Shown here one piece after another: positions 1 through 5,957 of a stretch of DNA of 7,126 nt (position 1 is its first letter; every line of letters begins with the position of its first letter). The notes beneath the pieces were generated by a model that saw nothing but the letters and a program-made list of their open reading frames with translations, made no database searches and was not told where the DNA came from. Origin of the DNA: an uncultured Lachnospiraceae bacterium. GTDB lineage: Bacteria; Bacillota; Clostridia; Lachnospirales; Lachnospiraceae. The translations under genes were made by a program, and so were the position numbers. The DNA lies in contig CAJURQ010000056.1 of the NCBI GenBank assembly GCA_910588955.1, positions 1 to 7,126 on the forward strand. The letters run 5' to 3'.

Positions 1-81
1 GATAACTTTTAATTATCCCTCATCCCCGCGCGACCCTCCCATTTTGGATTGTATTGCTCATGCAAATACTGGAAATATTTA

Positions 82-110
82 TTGCAATTTGATGAATGGT
101 CAACTATAAT
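82..110 (+). promoter_or_regulatory. Sigma-A-type promoter of the transporter-TetR-hydrolase operon
   Basis: The -35 element is TTGCAA at 82-87 (4 of 6 matches to TTGACA). It is followed by a 17-bp spacer and a perfect TATAAT -10 box at 105-110. Transcription should start near 117, which leaves a leader of about 72 nt before the ATG at 189. The predicted start falls inside the palindromic operator at 110-126, so a bound repressor would block RNA polymerase directly. This promoter also argues against the in-frame ATG at 96 as start codon, because that ATG lies upstream of the predicted transcription start. Confidence 0.75.
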
Positions 111-147
111 GATAGTGAAACTATCAATAAGATGGTTGCACTATCAA
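103..147. promoter_or_regulatory. Palindromic operator cluster, probably for the TetR protein of the same operon
   Basis: TGATAGT-GAA-ACTATCA at 110-126 is a perfect inverted repeat with 7-bp arms and a 3-bp centre, the size typical of TetR-family operators. A second, overlapping palindrome, ACTAT-AATG-ATAGT, lies at 103-116 across the -10 box. A further direct copy of the half-site, ACTATCAA, lies at 140-147, exactly 20 bp after the one at 120-127. Another ACTATC is found at 197-202 just inside the transporter gene. Position over the -10 box and start site implies repression. The TetR-family gene two positions into the operon is the obvious candidate ligand-responsive repressor, which would give autoregulation. 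Assignment of that protein to this site is inference. Confidence 0.75.
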
Positions 148-188
148 AACAAAAAGAGAAAAAACAGGAAAGCGCGTGGAGGTGCGGC

Positions 189-1547
189 ATGAAATCACTA
201 TCGAATGGCAAAATATGGTTACTGGCAGTCGGGCAGCTTGGCTGGGCGATGCTGTCAGGGTTGATTTCTAACTGGCTGGTGTATTTTTATCAGCCGGACG
301 AGACGGCGCAGGCGGCGGGACAGACGCTGTTTATTCCGCAGGGGCGGGTGCTGCTCGGCGTGTTCACCGTAATAGGGGCGATCACGGCTCTTGGACGTGT
401 GTTTGACGCGGTAACGGATCCGTGGATTGCGTCTTTGTCAGACCGGTGTAAATCCAAGCTTGGGCGGCGGATTCCCTTTTTGAAATGGGCGTCTTTTCCG
501 CTTGCTTTTTCTACGGTCATGGTGTTCTGTGCGCCGGTAGGACATATCACCGCTATGAACGCAGTCTGGCTCTTGGTGTTTATTCTGTGCTATTATCTTT
601 CTATTACTGCTTACTGCACGCCTTTTAACGCTTTGATTCCGGAGCTGGGACATAATCAGGAGGAGCGGCTTAACATCAGCACGGCGATTTCGCTGACCTT
701 CATTGTGGGTACGGCTCTGGCGTATGTGGCGCCGGTCATCTGGGGACTGATGGAGCCTTCTCTTGGGCGGGTGACGGCGATGCGCGTGACTTTCGCCCTG
801 TTAGCGGTGGTTGCTTTTATCTGTATGCAGGTTCCGGTGTTTGCCATCCGGGAGAAAGAGTATGTGAACTCCCAGCCGGCGGAGGGAACGGCATTTTCTT
901 CTCTTGTTAAGACCTTCCGAAATAGGGAGTTTTGTATCTTTGTGGGTTCCGATATTTTTTACTGGATTGGGCTTACCATGTTCCAGACAGGGCTGCCTTT
1001 TTTTGTGACGTCCCTGCTTGGGCTTTCGGAGAGCATGTCAACGGTATTTTTTGTGGTAATGACGGCGTTGTCGCTCGTGTTTTATGTGCCGGTAAATATA
1101 TTGACGAGGAAATTCGGCAAGCGCAATCTGGTGCTGACGGCGTTTGCGCTCTTTGCCCTCTGCTTTGGGTATACGGCGCTGATGGGAGACGCGCTTGGCG
1201 TGATCCCGCCGGTGGTTCAGGGCTTTATCCTTGTGGCGGCGGCAGCATTTCCTATGGCGGTTTTCGGTATTCTGCCGCAGGCTATGGTGGCTGACATTTC
1301 CGAGAGCGATTCAAGAAAGACCGGGGAGAACAGAGAGGGTATGTTTTACGCGGCGCGCACGTTCGCTTTTAAGCTGGGGCAGAGCGTGTCCATGCTGCTG
1401 TTTACTGCGCTTGCGACAATCGGCAGCGGCGGGGACGGTTACCGGGTGGTGGCAGGCGTGTCCTGCGCACTGGCGGCGACAGGCGGAATCGTTCTGCTGT
1501 TCTATAATGAAAAGAAGATTAATGCGGTGATTGACGGTGGGGAGTGA
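189..1547 (+). CDS. GPH-family (MFS_2) membrane symporter
   Basis: This is a 452-residue polytopic membrane protein of the glycoside-pentoside-hexuronide:cation symporter group of the major facilitator superfamily, expected in the cytoplasmic membrane. The diagnostic loop between helices 2 and 3 is present at residues 69-98 (GR-FDAVTDP, SDR, LGRRIPF). A second family signature lies at 365-388 (ADI-ES, KTGENREG-F). About twelve hydrophobic segments can be seen between residues 8 and 438, with a central cytoplasmic loop near 220-245. Start ATG 189 is chosen because GGAGG at 178-182 sits 6 nt upstream and the next in-frame ATG, at 96, precedes the promoter start. The gene leads a compact operon with a TetR regulator and a lysophospholipase-like hydrolase. 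Many relatives carry sugars with Na+ or H+. The eukaryotic relative MFSD2A carries lysophospholipids, so the substrate here is open. Family assignment is firm; substrate is not. Confidence 0.9.
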   Translation: MKSLSNGKIWLLAVGQLGWAMLSGLISNWLVYFYQPDETAQAAGQTLFIPQGRVLLGVFTVIGAITALGRVFDAVTDPWIASLSDRCKSKLGRRIPFLKWASFPLAFSTVMVFCAPVGHITAMNAVWLLVFILCYYLSITAYCTPFNALIPELGHNQEERLNISTAISLTFIVGTALAYVAPVIWGLMEPSLGRVTAMRVTFALLAVVAFICMQVPVFAIREKEYVNSQPAEGTAFSSLVKTFRNREFCIFVGSDIFYWIGLTMFQTGLPFFVTSLLGLSESMSTVFFVVMTALSLVFYVPVNILTRKFGKRNLVLTAFALFALCFGYTALMGDALGVIPPVVQGFILVAAAAFPMAVFGILPQAMVADISESDSRKTGENREGMFYAARTFAFKLGQSVSMLLFTALATIGSGGDGYRVVAGVSCALAATGGIVLLFYNEKKINAVIDGGE

Positions 1548-1549
1548 GT

Positions 1550-2227
1550 ATGGATTTAAAGCAGATGCGGGAAAATGAACGCAAAACGGAAAATGAAGAA
1601 CGGAAACAGAAGATGATCGAGGCGGCGTTTTCCTGCTTCGCTAAAAAAGGTGTGGAGGCGGCTTCCTTTTCTGAGATTGCGGCAGAGGCGGCGTTTGGAG
1701 AGGCAACGCTTTACCGCTATTTTGCGAATAAGGAGACGCTTGCGTTGGAATGTGGGAAGTGGTTTTGGATAACGGTCTATGACTTTATGAAGCAGTGGTC
1801 AGACACGCCGGAATTTCAGGCAAAAAGCGGGATGGAGCAGGTGGAGAGCCTGATTCGCGCCGCGCTTTCGTTTTACCGAGAACACAGGGAGGGATTTCGC
1901 GTGATTCATAATCTGGACGGTTTTCTCTTGTCCCACAGAGTGAAACCGGAGCAGCTTTCGGCATATGAGCAGGCGGTGGACAGTCTGCGTCCCTGTCTGT
2001 GCGATGCGATTCAGAAGGGAAAGCAGGACGGCAGCATCGACGGCTGCGTGGAGACGCAGGAGTTGTATTATGCGGTGACAACGGGTATTATGAGTGTGAT
2101 GCAGAAACAGGCGGCGGGCGACCTGCTGTCAAGCGATGCGATCGTGGATTCGGATAAAAAGCTGGAATTGTTTGTGGAACTGCTGATTGCCGGTATGAAA
2201 TCCGTCTATGGAAAACGGGAGGGATGA
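1550..2227 (+). CDS. TetR/AcrR-family transcriptional regulator
   Basis: This is a 225-residue DNA-binding repressor, the usual length for the family. The N-terminal helix-turn-helix domain covers roughly residues 18-65. The recognition part reads SFSEIAAEA at 39-47, then the typical TLYRYFANKE at 53-62. The remaining 160 residues are helical and variable, as expected of a ligand-binding and dimerisation domain, so the inducer cannot be predicted. ATG 1550 is preferred, with GGGGAG at 1539-1544 placed 5 nt upstream. A GTG at 1544, two codons earlier and overlapping the transporter stop codon, is an alternative. The first 20 residues are strongly charged and poor in hydrophobic residues. The gene is cotranscribed with the transporter and the hydrolase, and the palindromes at 103-147 are its likely binding site. 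Confidence 0.92.
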   Translation: MDLKQMRENERKTENEERKQKMIEAAFSCFAKKGVEAASFSEIAAEAAFGEATLYRYFANKETLALECGKWFWITVYDFMKQWSDTPEFQAKSGMEQVESLIRAALSFYREHREGFRVIHNLDGFLLSHRVKPEQLSAYEQAVDSLRPCLCDAIQKGKQDGSIDGCVETQELYYAVTTGIMSVMQKQAAGDLLSSDAIVDSDKKLELFVELLIAGMKSVYGKREG

Positions 2228-2231
2228 CGGG

Positions 2232-3221
2232 ATGGAAACGCGGAGAGTATACGGGTGTGCGGAATCGGTTTGTCATTGCCCGGACGAGGAGCGGTATGCG
2301 GCGTGGATGATGGAGACGGCGGAGCCATACCTGCGGGAAAGGGTCGTCCGGGGGAAAAGCGCGGATTTGTATTATGAGTTTTACGGGCGGCGGGAGAAGA
2401 AAGGAACGATCGTCATCAGCCACGGTTTTACCGAGTCCTGCGAAAAATATTACGAACTGATTTATTATATGTATCAGATGGGATATCAGGTAGCGATGCC
2501 GGAGCATCGCGGGCACGGGAGATCGCTTCGGGAAGTGGATGACCCGGAACTGGTTCACGTCGAGGACTTTTCCCTGTATGTGGAGGATTTGCATCATTTT
2601 ATAGAGAAAGATGTATTGCCGGAAACCGGCGGAAAACCTGTATATTTGTACGCCCATTCCATGGGAGGGTGTATCGGGACGCTGTATCTGGAGTGGCATC
2701 CGGGAATCTTTCAGAAGGCGGTGCTGAACGCGCCCATGTATGGGATCAACAACGGCGGCGTGCCGGATTTCGCGGCGGGGCTGCTCTGCCGTGGGGCGGC
2801 GCTTGCGGGGAAAAAGAAGAGCAGACTTTTTACCATGAGCGGCTTTGACCCGCAGGAACCATTTGAGGGCGGCGGCTGTGACTCCTTATCCCGCCACAAG
2901 TATTATCTGAAACGGCGGTGTGAGGAACGGGCGTACCAGATAAGCTGCGCCACCTACGGATGGGCTCTGGAGGCAATGAGGGCGGGAAAAAGAGCCGTTT
3001 CACCTAAAAACGCCGCGGGCATCCGCATTCCGGTACTGTTGTTTCAGGCGAAACAGGATACTTTTGTGCGGGCGAGGGAGCAGGAACTTTTTTTGAGGCG
3101 CATCCCAAACGGCAGGAAAATTGCGGTGGATTCCGGACATGAGATTTATCGGATGCCGGGGGAACGGCTGGAACCGTATCTTGCGGAGATTTTTACATTT
3201 TATCAGGAACAGGAGAAATGA
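2232..3221 (+). CDS. Alpha/beta hydrolase of the lysophospholipase / monoacylglycerol lipase type
   Basis: This is a 329-residue serine hydrolase of the Hydrolase_4 (serine aminopeptidase S33-like) fold, similar in length and layout to PldB-type lysophospholipases. The oxyanion-hole motif SHGFTES lies at residues 63-69, and the family's HRGHGRS lies at 92-98. The nucleophile elbow AHSMGG at 141-146 gives Ser143, with Ala in the first position of the usual GxSxG. The acid is probably Asp276 (AKQD) and the base His303 (DSGHE). There is no signal peptide, so it acts in the cytoplasm or at the inner membrane face. ATG 2232 is chosen because GGGAGGG at 2217-2223 lies 8 nt upstream; an in-frame ATG at 2208 inside the TetR gene has no such site. 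It starts 4 nt after the TetR stop. The substrate is probably a lysophospholipid, monoglyceride or other carboxyl ester, but the sequence does not settle which. Confidence 0.88.
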   Translation: METRRVYGCAESVCHCPDEERYAAWMMETAEPYLRERVVRGKSADLYYEFYGRREKKGTIVISHGFTESCEKYYELIYYMYQMGYQVAMPEHRGHGRSLREVDDPELVHVEDFSLYVEDLHHFIEKDVLPETGGKPVYLYAHSMGGCIGTLYLEWHPGIFQKAVLNAPMYGINNGGVPDFAAGLLCRGAALAGKKKSRLFTMSGFDPQEPFEGGGCDSLSRHKYYLKRRCEERAYQISCATYGWALEAMRAGKRAVSPKNAAGIRIPVLLFQAKQDTFVRAREQELFLRRIPNGRKIAVDSGHEIYRMPGERLEPYLAEIFTFYQEQEK

Positions 3222-3236
3222 CAGAGGAGCATACCG

Positions 3237-3539
3237 ATGATTGACAAGAAAACGTTTCACCCTTTGAACTACATAAAGAAGGAAGAGTATTCCGGCAGTA
3301 TGGACGGGATGCGATACCTTTTGAAAAAGGTAAAGAGCGGCGAGGAGGACGTGATACGGGTAACCGTTTGGCCGGAACCGCTCGGTATTTACCGCACGCC
3401 CGACGAAAAGAAAACCTCGACGGAGGTGCCCCTCACTGCGGAGGGCGTGGAACAGGCGGCGGACTGGATCAACGAGCAGTACGAGATGAGGAAGGTCTAT
3501 TGGCTGGAAAACCTGCATACGCCGTGGACGGAGGTGTGA
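3237..3539 (+). CDS. Conserved-looking 100-residue protein of unknown function
   Basis: No family is recognised. It is a small soluble protein, 100 residues, with no signal peptide or membrane segment. The central part (residues 24-55) suggests beta strands: MRYLLKKV, VIRVTVWPEP. A helical stretch follows around 67-83 (LTAEGVEQAADWINEQYEMR). It ends in an aromatic-rich tail (VYWLENLHTPW). A good ribosome binding site, GAGGAG at 3224-3229, lies 7 nt before the ATG. The gene starts 15 nt after the hydrolase stop, on the same strand and with no terminator between them, so it is probably the last gene of the TetR-controlled operon. The next 150 bases are non-coding and contain a new promoter. That it is a real gene is well supported by the ribosome binding site and operon position; its role is unknown. 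Confidence 0.8.
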   Translation: MIDKKTFHPLNYIKKEEYSGSMDGMRYLLKKVKSGEEDVIRVTVWPEPLGIYRTPDEKKTSTEVPLTAEGVEQAADWINEQYEMRKVYWLENLHTPWTEV

Positions 3540-3592
3540 TTTTCCACAAGATTTACATAAATATTTGGTCATATTGTGGAAAATGTAGAAAA
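3539..3592. promoter_or_regulatory. Inverted repeat with three DnaA-box-like 9-mers
   Basis: TTTTCCACA at 3540-3548 and its exact reverse complement TGTGGAAAA at 3575-3583 both fit the relaxed DnaA box TTWTNCACA. TGTAGAAAA at 3584-3592 is a third copy with one mismatch, directly adjoining the second. The two perfect copies form the ends of an 11-bp inverted repeat (3539-3549 with 3574-3584) around a 24-bp AT-rich centre. An overlapping 8-bp inverted repeat, CAAGATTT at 3547-3554 with AAATCTTG at 3591-3598, is also present. The cluster ends right beside the -35 box of the next promoter, so a protein bound here could control it. DnaA binding is inference. A different dimeric regulator or an RNA hairpin are alternatives. 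Confidence 0.45.
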
Positions 3593-3595
3593 ATC

Positions 3596-3625
3596 TTGCA
3601 TTTTGGCAGAATAGCGTTATATAAT
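3596..3625 (+). promoter_or_regulatory. Predicted promoter of the 91-residue protein gene
   Basis: The -35-like TTGCAT at 3596-3601 and a perfect TATAAT at 3620-3625 are separated by 18 bp. Transcription would start near 3632, giving a leader of about 60 nt before the ATG at 3691. The upstream flank (3584-3595) is A-rich and overlaps the DnaA-box-like cluster. This promoter separates the 91-residue gene from the TetR-controlled operon upstream. Confidence 0.65.
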
Positions 3626-3690
3626 GTGTAAAGACAGTTAACATAAAGCTAATCGCGGCGTAAGAGAATGAGGGGCTTGGAGGTGGCGAT

Positions 3691-3966
3691 ATGGCGGCGC
3701 TGAATCTGAACGCATTATTTTTTAATCACGAGATATCTTTCTGTAAGGTATATAATGAGGAGAGCAAGGACCAACTGGAAAAGCTTTTGGTGTCCAACCG
3801 CATTTCCTTCTTTGTGGAATGGCAGGAGCGCAGTTTCTGGGAGCGTCTGCTTGGAAACGCAGGCAGCAGGCAGGAAGTGTTTACGATACATATCAACGAG
3901 GCGGACACGACTCTTGCCAGAGATTTAGCAGCGGGGATAGAGAGCGTGCAGATCGCGTCGGCGTAA
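3691..3966 (+). CDS. Small protein of unknown function, 91 residues
   Basis: The function is not recognised. The protein is soluble, with no signal peptide or membrane helix. Its likely fold is strand (FCKVYN, 17-22), helix (ESKDQLEKLLVS, 24-35), strand (ISFFVEW, 38-44), a loop, strand (VFTIHI, 63-68) and helix (ADTTLARDLAAGI, 71-83). This beta-alpha-beta-beta-alpha order with a short N-terminal strand resembles small regulatory domains of the DUF2007 type, but that is a guess from pattern only. Start ATG 3691 has a strong site, GGAGGT at 3679-3684, 6 nt upstream. It has its own promoter (3596-3625) and terminator (4003-4030), so it is probably transcribed alone. The neighbouring DnaA-box-like repeats might tie its expression to replication, which is speculative. 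Confidence 0.8.
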   Translation: MAALNLNALFFNHEISFCKVYNEESKDQLEKLLVSNRISFFVEWQERSFWERLLGNAGSRQEVFTIHINEADTTLARDLAAGIESVQIASA

Positions 3967-4002
3967 GCGGGCTGTCATAAATGCAGAGAATATGATAAAA
4001 TG

Positions 4003-4030
4003 ACCCTGGGAGATTTCCCGGGGTTTTTTT
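4003..4030 (+). terminator. Intrinsic terminator after the 91-residue protein gene
   Basis: An 8-bp stem pairs CCCTGGGA (4004-4011) with TCCCGGGG (4016-4023), including one G-U pair, around the loop GATT. It is followed directly by seven T residues (4024-4030). This is a typical strong Rho-independent terminator, 37 nt after the stop codon. It isolates the 91-residue gene from the rRNA methyltransferase gene. Confidence 0.9.
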
Positions 4031-4141
4031 GAACGGATTTGAACAGGAAACTTGTTTATAACGCGACAGACAGATCATATGATGGGCGGCATGGAGAGTG
4101 TTTTCGCCGAATTTAAGTATGCAGAGGAGAATTGCTTGGAG

Positions 4142-5635
4142 ATGGAAAAGAAGAGAGCGGACAGCAGGAATACAGGAAAAGAGAAGGATGCAGCACAGAA
4201 AAAGAAAAGCCTCTGCCCGGTTTCCGGAAAATGCGGGGGCTGTCAGTTGGTGGACATGCCTTATAAAGAGCAGCTAAAGAGAAAGCAGAAGCAGGTGGAA
4301 CTGCTCTTAAAGGAATATGGGAAAGTGATGCCGATCGTCGGCATGGAGGAGCCGGCGCATTACCGCAATAAGGTCCATGCGGTCTTTGCGTTCCAGAAGG
4401 GAAGGGGAATTGTCTCCGGGATTTATCAGGAGAAGAGCCATAGAGTAGTACCTGTGGAAAGCTGCCTTTTAGAGAACCAAAAGGCGGGAGAGATCATTCA
4501 GACTGTGCGCGAACTGGCGAAGTCCTTTAAGCTGAAGGCATATGACGAGGACAGCGGCTACGGTCTGCTACGTCATGTGCTTGTCCGGGTGGGACATGTC
4601 ACAGGGGAGATAATGGTGGTGCTTGTACTTGGCTCGCCGATCTTACCGTCAAAAAAGAATTTTGTAAATGAGTTATGTAAACTATATCCGGAGATTACCA
4701 CGATTCTCGTCAACGTGAATAACAAGAGGACCAGCATGGTACTTGGGGAGAAGGAGCAGGTTATTTACGGAAAAGGCTATATCGAGGACGAGCTTTGCGG
4801 CAGGCGGTTCAAGATATCCGCGAAATCCTTCTATCAGGTCAATTCCGTGCAGACCGAGACGCTTTACGCGAAGGCGGCGGAGTACGCAAAACTTACGGGG
4901 AAGGAGACAGTGGTGGACGCCTACTGCGGCATCGGCACCATTGCCCTCGCCGTGGCGGGACAGGCGGGGAAAGTCATCGGTGTGGAGTTAAACAAGGACG
5001 CGGTGCGGGACGCCGTCACAAACGCCAAAATCAACCAGATCAAAAACGCGGATTTTTATCAGAACGACGCGGGACGTTTCCTGACGCAGATGGCTGACGC
5101 CGGGGAAAATGTGGACGTGGTGTTTATGGATCCGCCCAGAAGCGGCAGCACGGAGGAGTTTTTGGACGCGCTGCTTCGCATACGCCCGAAGCGGGTGGTC
5201 TATATTTCCTGTGAGCCAGAGACGCTTGCAAGGGATTTGAAGTACCTGACGGGGAAGAGCGGCTACCGGGTGCGGGAGATCACGCCGGTGGATATGTTTC
5301 CTTTTACGGGGAATGTGGAGACGGTTGTACTTTTGTCCCAACTAAAACCAGACGATTATATTGATGTAGAACTGGACTTATGTGAGTTGGATGTTACTGC
5401 ATCAGAGAAAGCGGCTACTTATCAGCAGATTAAAGATTATGTTATGGAGAAACATGGTGTAAAGGTACATACGGCTTATATCGCACAGGTGAAGAAAAAA
5501 TATGGTTTGGACATGCGGAAGAACTACCACCAGTCGAAAAATGAAAATTATGCCGCAAAACAATGTACGGAAGAAAAGGAGATGTATATTAAGGAGGCAC
5601 TGGAACATTTTGCGATGATTGGGGGAGACCGATAA
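4142..5635 (+). CDS. rlmD: 23S rRNA (uracil-C5)-methyltransferase, RlmD/RumA family, with an extra C-terminal module
   Basis: This enzyme transfers a methyl group from SAM to C5 of a uracil in 23S rRNA. Residue numbers are from ATG 4142. The iron-sulfur ligands are C25, C31 and C34 (spacing CX5CX2C, as in RumA) plus C108 (VESC). The SAM-binding region is DAYCGIGTIALA (259-270) and GVELN (280-284), then FMDPPRSG (328-335). The nucleophile is C357 (YISCEPETLARD) and the general base E393 (GNVETVV). The usual N-terminal TRAM domain is absent: only about 24 charged residues precede the cluster. The family fold ends near residue 401. Residues 402-497 are an added module, described separately. The start is uncertain: AGGAG at 4125-4129 is 12 nt from ATG 4142 but 6 nt from TTG 4136, and in-frame ATGs at 4079 and 4091 lack good sites. 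RlmCD-like specificity (two uracils) is possible in Firmicutes; the sequence does not say which uracil. Confidence 0.9.
   Translation: MEKKRADSRNTGKEKDAAQKKKSLCPVSGKCGGCQLVDMPYKEQLKRKQKQVELLLKEYGKVMPIVGMEEPAHYRNKVHAVFAFQKGRGIVSGIYQEKSHRVVPVESCLLENQKAGEIIQTVRELAKSFKLKAYDEDSGYGLLRHVLVRVGHVTGEIMVVLVLGSPILPSKKNFVNELCKLYPEITTILVNVNNKRTSMVLGEKEQVIYGKGYIEDELCGRRFKISAKSFYQVNSVQTETLYAKAAEYAKLTGKETVVDAYCGIGTIALAVAGQAGKVIGVELNKDAVRDAVTNAKINQIKNADFYQNDAGRFLTQMADAGENVDVVFMDPPRSGSTEEFLDALLRIRPKRVVYISCEPETLARDLKYLTGKSGYRVREITPVDMFPFTGNVETVVLLSQLKPDDYIDVELDLCELDVTASEKAATYQQIKDYVMEKHGVKVHTAYIAQVKKKYGLDMRKNYHQSKNENYAAKQCTEEKEMYIKEALEHFAMIGGDR
5345..5635 (+). other. AT-rich module encoding the extra C-terminus of RlmD
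   Basis: RlmD/RumA proteins normally end just after the HVETVVLL-type motif, which here ends near residue 399. This gene runs on for about 96 more residues. The added part starts acidic (DDYIDVELDLCELDV), then has a helix-strand pattern with ATYQQIKDYV, VHTAYIAQVKKKYGLD and, near the end, EEKEMYIKEALEHFAMI. It resembles a small nucleic-acid-binding or HTH-like unit. I recall similar tails on methyltransferases of Clostridia and their mobile elements, but cannot confirm this here. GC content falls from 53-58% in counted lines before 5340 to 37-40% in lines after 5400. The break coincides with the domain edge, which suggests that a foreign segment was joined in frame. Confidence 0.65.
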
Positions 5636-5654
5636 AGGGATATATATTGTCTGA

Positions 5655-5957
5655 CAGCCATGTTTATCTGACCGAGATTTACAGTGGGCTATTACAGAAA
5701 TTGTTGCGATAAGCAAATTGGTTTACATAATTCAAAGAACGAAAGAAGGTATCAGGACACTGCAAGCAAAACATAAAACGGCGGTGAGTGGTAATTTAAG
5801 CCTGTTCACCGCCGCTTTGTTGAATGATGAAGATTCCGCAGCATATGAAAATTTTGCGGAGTACTATCTGGATACATACCTGAGATCGTGCATAATAGGG
5901 AAATATATTTTTATAAGGCGTCTATATTATATTAAGGCGAATTGCGGCTCCCATTAA
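5655..5957 (+). pseudogene. Probable remnant of an unidentified protein-coding gene
   Basis: One frame stays open for 100 codons after a stop at 5652-5654, but it has no ATG and no ribosome binding site; the only candidate start is TTG 5718. The translation up to about 5880 looks like real protein: amphipathic helices such as LQWAITEIVAISKLV and VSGNLSLFTAALLNDED, then an acidic aromatic stretch (YENFAEYYLDTYL). The last 25 codons (IIGKYIFIRRLYY and on) look like AT-rich non-coding sequence read through. The simplest view is the end of a gene that lost its start and its natural stop. The family is not recognised. It lies directly behind the RlmD tail, in the same AT-rich DNA, and may share its origin. 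Confidence 0.35.
5779..5814. repeat. GC-rich hairpin, possible - strand terminator
   Basis: CGGCGGTGA (5779-5787) and TCACCGCCG (5806-5814) form a perfect 9-bp stem around an 18-nt loop, in otherwise AT-rich DNA. Read on the - strand the stem is followed by TTTTATGTTTTG, so it could end transcripts coming from the right. On the + strand the following CTTTGTTG is a poor U-tract. It also lies within the remnant frame at 5655-5957, so it could be a chance result of coding sequence. Confidence 0.4.

Noticed and set aside
96..188. N-terminal extension of the transporter from the ATG at 96
   Set aside because: The stretch contains the -10 box, predicted transcription start and operator. It lacks a ribosome binding site and encodes a hydrophilic stretch unlike GPH proteins. 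ATG 189 has GGAGG 6 nt upstream.
3539..3584. The TTTTCCACA inverted repeat as a terminator for the upstream operon
   Set aside because: The loop is 24 nt, the stem is AT-rich and the sequence after it (GTAGAAAAATC) has no U-tract, so a typical intrinsic terminator is unlikely.
3000..3644. Long open frame on the - strand opposite the hydrolase and the 100-residue gene
   Set aside because: It has no ribosome binding site and runs antisense to two well-supported genes. Its composition is that expected of the opposite strand of real coding sequence.
4029..4084. Promoter for rlmD (TTGAAC copies at 4029-4034 and 4039-4044 with TATAAC at 4057-4062, or TATGAT at 4078-4083)
   Set aside because: The spacings between -35 and -10 candidates are 22 or 12 bp, and the TATGAT box has no acceptable -35. 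A promoter must exist after the terminator, but I cannot place it with confidence.
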